From Dirofilaria immitis (lineage: Eukaryota; Nematoda; Chromadorea; Rhabditida; Onchocercidae), in assembly GCA_024305405.1 (NCBI GenBank), contig JAKNDB010000109.1:1736001-1800000 (forward strand): a stretch of DNA of 64,000 nucleotides, written 5' to 3'. This document shows positions 1-12,013 of the stretch, piece after piece. How positions within the stretch are numbered: the first letter of the stretch is position 1; the number at the start of each line of letters is the position of its first letter. The position numbers and the translations under genes are program-made. A model generated the notes under the pieces. It searched no databases, was not told the origin of the DNA, and saw only the letters and a program-made list of their open reading frames with translations.

Positions 1-200
1 CGGAAGAAATCCCACAAGATGATGAAACAGCAACAGTATCGACACCAATGTTGGTTAAGGAAGAACGTCCACCATTAATCATTTCTCAGCATGAGAATCC
101 TCTTTACAAACCTCCTCCTCCGCTATCTACTGCATCAAGCCCGCGACCTCGAAATGCATTTACGAATCAACGACAACCTCCACCTTATGTTCCACCGTAA
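1..200 (+). CDS. dgn-1: Dystroglycan, C-terminal part of beta subunit (partial)
   Basis: Only the last coding stretch is in the window: an open frame from base 3 to the TAA at 198-200, about 65 residues. It is acidic, then proline-rich. It contains NPLYKPPPP and ends exactly in PPPYVPP. That ending, and a PPYQPPPP-like block about 25 residues before it, are the hallmark of the beta-dystroglycan cytoplasmic tail, where the terminal PPxY motif binds the WW/EF-hand region of dystrophin. Dystroglycan links the extracellular matrix (laminin) to the actin cytoskeleton. The match is to the tail only; the membrane segment and mucin part lie upstream of the window. The gene points away from everything else here. 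Identification rests on the tail motif and is strong; the symbol is the C. elegans name of the family. Confidence 0.85.
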   Translation, partial: EEIPQDDETATVSTPMLVKEERPPLIISQHENPLYKPPPPLSTASSPRPRNAFTNQRQPPPYVPP

Positions 201-2975
201 TGTTCGCTTATATTGTATTGAACCAGTTTATTAGCTGTTTTTCATCGTTATCTTTTATTTTATCAACGACTATCTTACTGACCAAAGGCTTATGTTTGCG
301 TGATCATTTCTTTCAATCTTTATGATGACTTTTTAGGCTGTTTATTGTATTTTCGATTTATCATCGTGTGAAGGATGAATTCAAAGAATGATATCATTGC
401 TCTTTTCTTTTCTGTTTTTATATAATTCGCCGACGTTATTTATAAGTTGAGACACAAATTCCTTCAATATTCTATCAAAATAAGATACATTTTTCCACCA
501 GTTATTCACTACAACTTTTGCAATTCGGTTTACTCACAATGTAACTATGTTTGTTACAGAAATCTGTATTATGTTGTTACTCATAAGGAAATCAATAATA
601 TTATTGAAATGAACTTTCATCTTTATTATGGTGCAGTGACAAATTTATTTATTATAACAGTCTTATTTTTGTTGATAATACAAACCGTAGACTGGTAAGA
701 ACTGATAGACTATGAGCTGCTTGGTTAACATTGCATTTATCGCGTACATTCTAGGATATTGAAAAACTTGTTGGACTTTTCATTGAGCCAACACTTTGAA
801 GTTAGAACCAATTAAATTAGGTATCAGCTTTATGAAATTTTCTTATAGTGTTCGTTGTAATCATATTATAACTCGTTGTAATCATTTTATAATACTTCCA
901 AGTGATTTTTTTTATTTCGATTATTCCTACTTAATTTCGTCATTTCTTTCTTGACGTTTTAACTGCTAGAAAATTGTTTTCTGGATTTCTTTTCTGCAAA
1001 TCTTTTGTTGTACATTTTTGTTCTTTTCATTTAAATTTTTATTTTGATAGTTTGATGCACATTTTTTTAGCAGAACAAAACTAAAACAATCTCTTTGTTC
1101 TTTCTTTCTCAAGTCCTAAATTCATGCCAAGTGTAAATGTTTAATACATGATTCTGGCAGGGATCGTTTTATTTCTCTTTGTTAAATTTGGGAAAGCATG
1201 TACATTCCATTGTATTAATGTAATATGTGAACTGTTTCCGGTTAAATTTGGAGCTATTTCAATGCTCGCCTTTTTTTTTGAAAGTGTTTTGGACTTTTAA
1301 AGTCAGTTAATTCTCTTTTTCACTGATCAATCTCCTCTATTTGCTTTCTCATTTCACTGTTACTCGACAAGGTCGAATCAGTAATACTTCTGATAAATTT
1401 TATTACAAGGGCAAAATTTCTCTTTTTACCCTCATCTACTTTATAGAAAAACAGTCCATTGAAGCCCCATTTTTTCCTTTCTATTATTCCCTTTTGTGAC
1501 ATTTCTGAATCAAGTTATTGATTTTCAGAGAAGGAAAGAAAGGATTCAGTGAGAAGTAAGTGACAGGTTTTTGACCAATGGATAAAGTATTGTGTCACAT
1601 TCTGGAACACATATTTAAGTTAATTTTACTTTCACTGATATAAGGATCGGTGTATTTACATTGATTTAGCGAAATTTCCATAGTTTGCAATGAAACGATT
1701 GAATTCCAAAATGTTCATATCTTTTTGCGATAATCATTTCTATAAGGACATATTTTGAAGTAAAGCTAATGTCCCAAATACGTCGTGCAGTTATGAGATG
1801 TTTGTGTTAGAAAGAAGTTGTTAGGATGCTGCTTAGCGTTTTGCTTGAAAAAATTATTAAAAATCCAAATATAGTTTATAAATCTGACAAATCAGTAATG
1901 ATATTTGTGAAAAATAGAATGAAGGGAGGCGCTCGCAATTTTAAATACAACAAATGAGGAAAATGAAATTTTAACTCAATGTGAAATGGGTAGGCATATG
2001 GTTTCGCTAAAATTTAATGAGAAATGCGATATGGATATGCACAGTTAACGAACGAAATTTTAAACTGGAATAAAAATGAAGTATGGTGTTTACTCTCGTA
2101 AAGCATTAATCAAAAGTGGGACAATACAAGTGAGCAGGTAGGTAATGAATGTTGCAGGTGCGCTATTTTTTGCCTTCTGCAGCAATGGTATCACTTTGTT
2201 GAGACCATCGGTAACGAAAATTTTTGTGACAACCTCTTCCCATTTAGTTTTTTTGGTTGAAATCCACATTAGAGTTGAACACCTGCAATTTGCAACTTTA
2301 GAAAAAGAAAAAAATAGGATGAAAGTGATAAAAAGAATGGAAGAATATTAAAAGATTGTTTTTATGGATAACAAATATTTAAAATTATCATAAATTTTTT
2401 TTTAGGAAATGAGTAAAATTGAAAATGCAAACTACATTGATCGATTGGACAAATTTATTATAATGTCGTATTACATTTATATAAATGAATTGATTTTTCT
2501 AATATTTGGTAGAAAAAGAAAATTGAATTGAAGTATTTATTAATTATTTATTAATTTTAATGAAGCAGCATCTAATCTAAATCCCATCAAACTTATTTCG
2601 AAACGAAATTCTTTTTTCATTTAAGTTGTTGCTATTTGATAATTGAAATAAGCATTGAGCTAGGATTTTCATAAGATTTTCATAAAGTTGCTAAATTTTT
2701 TGGAAACGAATTCTGTAGCATTTAAGCGATATCGTAATTACGTAAATTGCTAAATTTATGAAACATATATTTAATTTTTGAAACGAAAATCGAGAAACAA
2801 ACCAGATTATCTTAAGGTCTATTTTCGTAACAAGTTAAAAGAATTCCTTTTCTATAGTTGTACTTCTTTTTTCGAAGATAGTGCGAAAATCTTTTGCAAT
2901 TTAAAATAAAAATTCAAATGATATATAAAGCTATATAAAATCTTAAGTTAATTTTAAGAATTCATATCCCTTAGT
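201..2975. other. 3' flank of dystroglycan and intergenic DNA
   Basis: AT-rich sequence with T-runs and several AATAAA-like words. The first few hundred bases are probably the dystroglycan 3' UTR. Short open frames at 447-698, 1320-1502 and 2145-2351 have no recognisable motif, no splice context and AT-driven composition, so I do not call them genes. Confidence 0.5.
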
Positions 2976-3660
2976 TTAAATTAAATATTTAAAAAGTTTC
3001 GTTGCAAACTTGTCCTGTTTAATTTGAAAAGTGATACAAATGACAGGTAACCGACTATCCTTTCGGAAAACTTACATTTTCCCGGAAATCGTTGACCTGA
3101 GAAATTATATCAGTGATTTTTTCTAGTGTCGATTTCTGTGAATTGTCAGCTAGCTGTTTTAATATGGTCATTTTATCTTGAATTGTTGCCAATAAATCCT
3201 TCACTCGATCCATATTTTGTTGCAATTGCTTAAATTCGTTTTTTTTTTTTTCAATGACCATCTTAACACAATTGACCTTGAACCTTATTGATAATTGGTA
3301 ATGAATTCAAAAAAAAATATTTCACATTACTTCGAATTCTGATTATCTAGTGATTTCAATTTTTAATTTAAAAAATTGATCGGCCATTTGTAAAAACAAT
3401 GGTGGATGATCTATTTCTAGATCAGCAAGAGTTGAACTTATTTTTAATTTGAATAGGAAGAAAAAAGAAACAAATGGGATGGGAAAAAATGACAACGAAT
3501 AACAAAAAAAGGAAGAAAAAAAGGAACTAACTTTCTCATCGCTCGCAAAAAGTGATTTGAAATCGGTAAAATGCTTTGAGAAAAAGTCGCCGGCTTCCGA
3601 AAGTAAATCGCAGTATGCACCGACAGTAATGAGTATTAATAATATACCGTACTTCAACAT
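2976..3660 (-). CDS. Small secreted helical nematode protein (filarial surface-antigen type, possibly Ov-103-like)
   Basis: Three exons: 3660-3532, 3261-3076 and 3014-2976, all joined in phase 0, giving about 117 residues. Exon 1 starts with a clear signal peptide (about residues 1-17, LLILITVGAYC at the cleavage region) followed by an amphipathic stretch. Exon 2 is a charged heptad-like helix (residues about 44-105, with DRVKDLLATIQDKM). Donors are GTTAGT and GTAAGT. The acceptors of exons 2 and 3 are weak (TTAAG and AACAG), so both ends of exon 2 and the last 12 residues are less certain. Length, signal peptide and helical build resemble the nematode-specific secreted or surface antigens of filariae; Ov-103 comes to mind, but I cannot confirm this without alignment. 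No enzymatic motif is present. Confidence 0.55.
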
Positions 3661-4825
3661 AATATGTTCCTTAAAAATTATATTATTTCAATGCGTATAA
3701 TTATACATTATCATAAAATCATAACCAGATTATCATAGGTAAAACAAAGGACTGTCGGAAATATCCATTCCTAAAAGATTGTGCAGGCTCGTCTAATGAG
3801 AAAAAAACAGGAGGAAAATGGAAATGTAAGAAATTAAAAAAATCATCTGAAATTTGAATGAAAACAACAATTCTTTCAGGAAATCGTAAAACAGAAAGAA
3901 AATAGAAAATAATAAAGTTTAATTCAATCAATAATAAGATATATAAGTTGAAATTTAATTAATAATAGTCATTGATTTTAAATGCTTCAATTCAAAACTC
4001 ATAGTTTAATATTCTTGTATTTTTATTGAAAATACAAGAACATATTATTTTAAAATTATAAGAAATTAATTTTAGAGAAAAATTCCTTTAAAATTATTTA
4101 CAGATGTTAATTATTGGTTGCTACTTTTATTTCTACCATTAATCGAAAATTTTTAATTAATATAATTTGAATAGTAACATGTATTGAATTTACAGATATT
4201 ATATAGTTATGTTGCCAGAAGATAGTGAAAATTTTCCTTCCGTTTTTTTGATACAATAGTATTCATTATCCATCGGACGTATGGAAAAATCTTTATGAAA
4301 TAATTAAGCATTTGTCAAATAGGCTATAAGCAAAAACGATGAATAATGTAAGTCGGATACCGAATAGCAGCCATTAAGCAATGTAGAAACATTAGCGGAA
4401 TATAATTTCGGAAATTCGGAAGAGCTTAGAACACAATATAAATAGTTCACTAATAAGAACAATCAATTTCAGTAATAATATGAATGATGAAAATGTTATA
4501 AGTTAAAAAAGTAGACTTTTTAATACCTATACATACTCTTCTTTGATTCTATACAAAATATATGATATGCTGTGTTAACAAATAACACGTCATTAATAGT
4601 TTATTTTAAATTAGTAATTTTAAAATCAATTTCAAATCAGATTTTCTTATCAAATATCAAAAATTTCTTGTCTAATCTAATGGCATTCTTTCTTTCTTTT
4701 TTTTTCTTTTTTAGCCAAAAACGGTTTCCAATTATCAAATAAACATTATTTTATCATTGCTACAGTAATCTATCGAATGAATTAATTCAAGTAATACTTC
4801 TTTCAGTTATAGTTATCTAAATAAT

Positions 4826-4850
4826 TGTTATGTTATGTTATGTTATGTTA
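4826..4850. repeat. (TGTTA)5 microsatellite
   Basis: Five perfect copies of a five-base unit in the gene-poor region. Confidence 0.9.
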
Positions 4851-5159
4851 TATTATTCATTCTTGAATAAAACTTAAAAATTTCATAAAATTGGTTTGAA
4901 GGATTAATTTGATACATTTGATGGGCACAACAAATATATTTGAAAATTATGTAACTCCAACGAATGAAAAAAATATTTTATTTTTATAATAAAAAAAAAG
5001 ACAAAATTTTTCATACTTAAGGATACCTCTATTCGATCACTCTTTCAAATAAATCTCAACAATTGCTAGTTTTTACCTGTTCGATTGATTGAATCTTTGT
5101 ACCTGTTTGATTCATCAAACTTATTGCATCTGCTTTCTCTCCATCTTATTTCAAATACT

Positions 5160-5165
5160 AAGAGA

Positions 5166-5220
<55 letters not shown>

Positions 5221-5275
5221 AGGAGGAGGAGGAGGAGGGAGAAGGAGGAGAAGGAGGAGGGAAAGAGGGAAAAAG
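5160..5275. repeat. Purine tract: (GA)n then GGA-rich
   Basis: An uninterrupted purine strand: GAAA/GA repeats, then about 25 GA dinucleotides, then GGA/GGAGGA-rich sequence. It opens long Arg/Glu frames on the + strand that are repeat artefacts. Such polypurine tracts can form triplex (H-DNA). Confidence 0.9.
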
Positions 5276-5649
5276 AGTTTATTTTAATTATTTCAAAAAT
5301 TTAAACGCTATTATTCAGTAATTATCTTTTTTTTTCGAATCATATAAGAATGGAAAAAAAGACGAAAAAAATAGAATATTTTGGTATTACAATTATAGCA
5401 TAAAATTTTTTTCGTTTTCCGTTTTTTTTAAAAAAAAATAATTACAGCAAAAACATATTTAAATGGTAAAGGAAAAATGATTTTCAACTCTAAAATTGAA
5501 GACATTTCAATATAATTTTTAATTATCCTATTGCTATACTTCTACCGTTTTTCTTAAAATCAGAAAATAAAAATAAGAAGGACAAGTATGAATTTTTTTT
5601 TTTACAAAAACTGCAATAATTTAAAAAGAAAAGTAAGAAAAGAATAAGG

Positions 5650-5700
5650 AAAAAGCGAGAAAGAGAGAGAGAGAAAAAAAGAAGAGAGAAAGAATGCACG
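5650..5700. repeat. Second GA-rich purine tract
   Basis: An imperfect GAGA/AAAG tract about 450 bases after the first one; same purine strand. Confidence 0.7.
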
Positions 5701-8336
5701 TTCAAGAAAGGTCAACTTTGAATTTTGATAAAAAATAAAAATGCGAAGGATATTTCTGACGGAGATTAATTTGCTCACTATACTACTTATAAAATATATC
5801 GTTGAAAATATGTCATAAACAAGCTTTAAGCTTGTTTGCAAATAATTATTGTTAAGCATGGGAAAGATAGGAAAATTGCAGATTTACTGATAGAGTTCGA
5901 AGAAAATGAGATAGGGGCAAGTCTCGATTCCTTTATTGATCATCTAATTGCTATGCCAATATACTGTGCCATAAAATGTCCTTTGTTAGTCTGCATATGA
6001 TTATCAATAATTTTCTGTTTCTTTTTAGAAAATAGATTCACCTGCCAGAATATTGATGATATTGCAATTCAGGAACAATTCGATCGCTTCCGTAAACAAC
6101 ATGACATTGGAATATTCAAAAATAATTTGGAGAACTTACAAAAAAAAAAAAAAAATGAAATTGCATTCCATCGTTTTTTCGTTTTTGCCTTTTCTTTTAT
6201 TTAATCAAAAAGAAGAATTCCATCATAAAATGAAACAATATATTTCTGAATGTTTCATTGAAATTACAAATTGAAATGAGAGAATTCGGAATGGATTCAA
6301 TCGCTTCAATACAACAAACAATTTTTAGAAGAAAATAGTTCTTGCAAAATGCACTCATTTCTTCGAGAATGATCAAAATGAAAATGGAAGATGATTAAAT
6401 CAACTGGAATAATGTTATATCAAATGCATTTTTAAGAATTACTAATGCATCAATCTATTTCAATAAATATTCTGGAATATTTACATTAACATCTGAAGTT
6501 CTGTTATATTCTTTAAGGTAAAAGGAGAAAATTGCTATGCCAAATATTTCTACAAAAATATGAGTTAAAAAATGAAGAGTGATTGATAAGCAATGAATTC
6601 TTTATCAAATGAAAACAAATGATTCTATATTTCATATTATGCACTTAAACTTGAAGCAGAAAGAAGTCTGTTGTGTTTATAAAATTGATATGATTAAAAC
6701 TATTTCAAAAAAACTACCAAATGAAAATAAAATTTATTTTCTTTAAATTTGTAAATGATGCATAATTTTGAATAAATAATCAAAAGCTTTAAAAATTAGC
6801 ACTAGCAATGAATGTCTTTTCTAAGAATAATTTATGATTTTACTTTTGCGATACAATCAAAAATAAAGCAAAAATAAAAATGAAAAAAGAAAAAAAAGGA
6901 TTTCACTAAAGAGCAAAGAAAATAAAATAGTTTTCACTCAACCGGTTAATTATCTTAGCTGTTATCACTTTGTTTACATTCATTAATCAAACAAAGTTCA
7001 TGTACTTGGATAATAGATTCGTTTCCTTCATATAAGATGAGAAGCGAAATATTATTCTTAAAAAATCGATGAATAAGATAATGAAACGATAGAGATTTTT
7101 AAAACTAAAAATCTGACTAAAATTGTTACATAAAGAAAAAGAAAAATGAGTAATAGATCTTTCTTTTATATCCTTCAATTTCGACTGATGCATAAATAAA
7201 TATTTTCTTTGCCAAAACTATTCATTTGATAACGAAGTTTTTTTCTTTCTAATAAAATTAAATTATAATTTTGAAATATTTGCATTTGCACATGAGTTGA
7301 TTATTTATTCTAAGTGATTAACATTAATCATATTTTTGTTATGTGATAAAAATTTGTAGATCAAATTTCGCAACTTTTTTTTGCTGTTTTAGGCAGCTTT
7401 CATAAGTTTAATAATTTTTAGCGTACAAAAAGTACTTTATGATTCCACATTTAATCAATCTCTCGATTATGTCTAAATTGTTAATTTCATCTAAATTTAA
7501 TTGCAATTCTGTTGTTTATCAATCACTCTGCATCTATCTGATAATCTTAATGATAAACATTGTAAAAGGGAAGAGAAAAACAAGCGATGTTTTCTTTTTG
7601 ATTTCCGATTAATTTGAAATATTTCGATTTTGGCAATGAATAATTAGAACTAAGTACTGCTTTTTTCGTATATTTAATAATGGAAATAAACGAAGTTTAA
7701 GTTAGTTTGATTTGTAACAAAGTTCTGAACTTTTTAATCTTAAATTACATATGTATGATAAATAAAAATTGAAATTAGGAAATGACAAATATGGTATCAG
7801 TCCTGAATTTTTATAATTTTCCCAAATTACTTAAATTTCAACACTATAAATAAGCATGATCCCGTGATACTAAGATATACTAACTTGTTTAGTACCTAAT
7901 TCAATGCATCGATAAACTAAACTAATTCACAATTCAGAAATAAAATGAATGAACTAAAATAATGCCGCATATTATGATGTCGATTCTTATATAGAATAAA
8001 TTATTGGATATGAATATGGTTTATAAAATTTGAAATCCACAATTTATAGTCTCAGACAAAATAAATACCTGGATATCTGTTTGCACTTTTACTACCATTT
8101 TCTCCTTTTCGTTAATTTCAGAAATTTCATTTTCTTGAACTTTGCCAATTTTAATGAAAAAATTTTTGTTTTGCAGAAAGAAAATTTTAATATTTATTTG
8201 TTAAAGAAAAAAAACTGATAATTATACTGAAAATTAAAATATATTAAATTTAGAAGACAATACTTTCATTTCAAAGAATATCAAAGAATTATATTATTTG
8301 TGCCATCAACAATTGTTAGATTTATTATATCTTAAA

Positions 8337-8351
8337 TTCATTCATTCATTC
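8337..8351. repeat. (TTCA)n short tandem repeat
   Basis: Nearly four copies of a four-base unit (ATTC/TTCA phase). Confidence 0.7.
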
Positions 8352-8756
8352 ATATGTCGCACAATTTTTAAATGCAATCTATGGATTCTACTGGGATATT
8401 GAAACAGTTATAATTCAACTCTCTATTTATTTTGCTTTTCATGAAAGTGGAATGATGTAGGGCAAAGGGCATTAAAATACAAGATTAATGAAATCTAAAA
8501 AATTATAACAAATGAAATATGGAATTTTACAATAAATTGATAGAATAAAAGAGAATAAAAATATGTTTTGGAATGGATCAGATTTTAGAATAAAAATGAA
8601 TCCTCAAAATTGGAACATCTCACACAATTCCACGCTTTATCATATTTGGTTGTCGCTGTAATTTTGCAGCAGAAACAACAGCAGAAGCAGTAATGGATGC
8701 TACTAATTTATTGTTGTTGGAATTGGGTGTGACAAGGAAAGTAGCTATCGGAAAAA

Positions 8757-8832
8757 GTGCATGTCATCGTCGTCATCGTCGTCGTCGTCGTCGTCGTCAT
8801 CATTGCCATCATCGTTTCGTTGCCATCGTTGT
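8757..8832. repeat. (CGT/CAT)n trinucleotide repeat
   Basis: A run of CGT and CAT triplets. It yields Arg/His- or Val/Ile-rich open frames on the + strand with no other sign of coding, so it is scored as a simple repeat and not as a gene. Confidence 0.85.
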
Positions 8833-10610
8833 TGTTATTATTGTCGTCATTAACTTGCAAGTGTCAAAATTCTATTACCATTTACTATTGCCAATATTTC
8901 CCTGCTCCAATGAAAAAGGGAAAAGATTTCTGGTTTCACTCTTAATTATAAATGATGTTAAAGGACCTATAGCTAAAATCGGAAGCAATATTATTAATTT
9001 CTATTAAAATTTTGTAGTCATTGTAATACGGAAATAATGATGAATAATGTAGTATTGAAAATATGCATGAAATGTATTCTCGAAATTTACAAACAAATCA
9101 GTAAGACATCATATATCTCATTTGATTAAAATCAATGATATCGTATTAATTAGTTAGAGGAATTAAATGAAACTATAAGTAACCGTGCTATTGCCATCGG
9201 ATTATCCGATAGCATTGAATGATCGTTCAGTCATATTGAATCTAATAAATTAACAATTATTATTTTGATAAGATCAGAATGTTTGATATAATTAATCATT
9301 TCCTGCAAGATATTGGGAGATGTAAAAATAATAGAATATTCAGAGTATAGATATCAAGAATATTAAGTTATAATAGCAAAATTACAATATATAATATTAA
9401 TGGATAATAATTTTTTTCTTTCTTTTTCAATTTTTTTCTTTTTGTTCTATGATTTTATGCATTTTTTTTTGCCAATTATAACAAATTTTATTCTTCATTT
9501 TATCTATTAATTAGAACTAAAATTGATATTCGATAAATTAATATAAATTGTCAGTCATATCGAATGTTTAATGAAATACGTGATAACAAAATACAAATAA
9601 GTCGATATATTTTCGCTTCCCATTAATCATTAATTTATTTCGAGATTAATAATCATATTTTATATATTTTAGATATTTTCGAGACAAAGTGTATATTTTA
9701 GAAGTTCTAAACTTGAGCAAATTTAAAATTGCGAAAAATAAAAGAATTGCGTATATAATAAAACTTTAGAGCTACTAATTTATCAACAGAACTCTTTTTA
9801 TTTCACACCTTTGTTTCATTTTTTGTTTATGATTACTTTAAGTATGTTTAACGCTTGAAAAGTACTCATCAATCTCAAATAACAAGACAAATGACTTATT
9901 TGAATGATTATATTCAAATACTAAAAATAACTCTTTGCTAATCATTAGGAGGAGAAAATCTAGGAAAAATTAATCATAGGTACAAATTCTAGATGACTGA
10001 TTCATAAATCTTAGCTAATTCGTCAAATTTCATTAATTTCAATCAAAAACCGGTAAAACTTTTATCTCAATAGATTGTATTGATTAATTCTTACATTTTT
10101 ATGATATCAATATATACATGATTAACATAATTATTACATTTTATGATTATTCATTTCAATGATTATATATTCAAAATTAAAACATTTTGATAATCATCTA
10201 TTTGCTGTTAACAACAATATTCTTTTTAACATGAAAAATACAATATATCGACATTCATTTAATCATTGCAAAATGATTGCAATCTCAAGAAAATTTTTTA
10301 AAAAAAAAGGTGGAAATAATTTTTTCATCGTCAAAATGAAATGGAAAAAAAAGAAAAAAGAAAAGAAAGGAATACCAGTTGTATAAAACATTTCAAAACA
10401 AATTTGACAATGATAAGAAAGAGAAGAGAAAGGGAATTGTTTGTTGTTCAAATTTAACTAATTTTTCAAATATTTGTAGCTTGACAAATTGACGAGAAAG
10501 TAAAAATCACAAAGACAGAATAGGAACAAATAAGGAATAAAGAACTTTGGAAAAAATAAAATGATGCAAGAAATAGAAGAGAAGTAGGGAATACCAGGTA
10601 ATATTGAAAA

Positions 10611-10630
10611 CATATATATATATATATATA
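10611..10630. repeat. (TA)n microsatellite
   Basis: About nine TA units in the gene-poor region. Confidence 0.85.
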
Positions 10631-11261
10631 ACGATAAAAGGTTATTTATAACGCTAATAAATTTTTAGAAACTTGTTCTTTTTTCATCTCTATTCATCTT
10701 TTGTTTCTTTTGGAAATATCTTTCATAAAAATATCAAAAATTGAATTTATCGAATTACAACTAATCGCAACGAAATTCTCAATAGGTTTGTCGCAAGAAA
10801 ATAATTAAAGGATCAATTCAGAAAGTATTTCATCATTATCATAATTATTAGTATCAAATTATAATGACTGAAGTTATCATTCAAATTATATCCTTCTTGA
10901 AATCTTTTTTTTGTTGCATATCTTCAAGAAGAAATGATAATAAGTTATCATTGTGATAGCTCTCAATACTCAACAGTTAATAATTTGTTATATTAACAAA
11001 GGAAAAGGAAGACAAGACATATCTTACAAATATCCTTATTTGTTATATTTACGATTTTCCATTTTTCCACTTACTGCATCAAATAATGATTGTGATTTTT
11101 ATTTTTAATGATTTCGTTTGTCTTGTCAATATTTCTACTTATCCAATAATACTACATTTATATATTAATCAATTACCTTAATTAGTATATTTACTGAAAT
11201 GAATTGAATATTTATTGAAAATTAGATGAGAAAACTTTGCTTCTTTTACCATATCCATGTT

Positions 11262-11263
<2 letters not shown>

Positions 11264-11292
<29 letters not shown>
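11264..11292. repeat. (AT)n microsatellite
   Basis: About 14 AT units, the longest AT run in the window. Confidence 0.85.
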
Positions 11293-11295
<3 letters not shown>

Positions 11296-12013
11296 TTATT
11301 AAACAAACGAACAACATAATTGTACCTTTTTTCCATTGGATTAAATTTGAGGAAAAAATAATTAAAATGTTTATAATAATTTGTACAATTAGATGATTAA
11401 TGCATATCAAATTAATTTTTATTTTTGATAGATTTAATGTAATATTGAAAATTATGTATTATTCTATGAATTCTTTGCAAATTTTCGTCGTTCTCTTTTT
11501 TTTATTTGATACAAATTTTATAATATATTATGAAATGCAATAATATTATTCATTTACTTCAAGATAATTATGTGATAAGTTTGATTATTGGTATCAGTTC
11601 ATGTAGTAAATTTAATTACTGACATCAGTTTATATATGTCTGCTTTTATCTTTCTCAGCATAATTTGTTCAACATTATCGTTTATTTTACTCTATACAGA
11701 TTTACTTGGTAATGATACATTTCGATTTGTACTTGGCTTGAATGAAGTTTTATTTATTACAATATTATATGGCTTCAATTTGTTGTTCGTTTGTTTATGT
11801 TTTCTAGAATTCATTCCAAAAGTTTGATGCACAGTATCATAACAAAAACTGGAAGCATCATGCCAAGTACACTTTTAACGCTGATATAAACATCACAAAA
11901 AAGTACTATGAAAAGGGAATTATGAAATTATAAATATAAGCCAAACATTTCGATTTTTCAAAAGTGATTCAGCTAACGCAAAAAAATAAGAAAAATGAAT
12001 CAAAATTTAAAAA

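Larger units (their letters stand above)
3661..12013. other. 8.3-kb gene-poor region
   Basis: I find no conserved protein, splice-consistent exon series or RNA gene here. The sequence is AT-rich with long A/T runs and several simple repeats, listed separately. Open frames of 60-100 codons occur but coincide with repeats or with poly-A/T-biased sequence. It could hold non-coding RNA genes or regulatory DNA that cannot be recognised by eye. Confidence 0.5.

Noticed and set aside
5085..5321. Two overlapping + strand open frames of 71-78 codons
   Set aside because: Both are Arg/Glu translations of the GA/GGA simple repeat with no conserved part outside it.
8693..9007. Open frames of 62 and 104 codons (+)
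   Set aside because: Driven by the CGT/CAT trinucleotide repeat; no domain or splice support.
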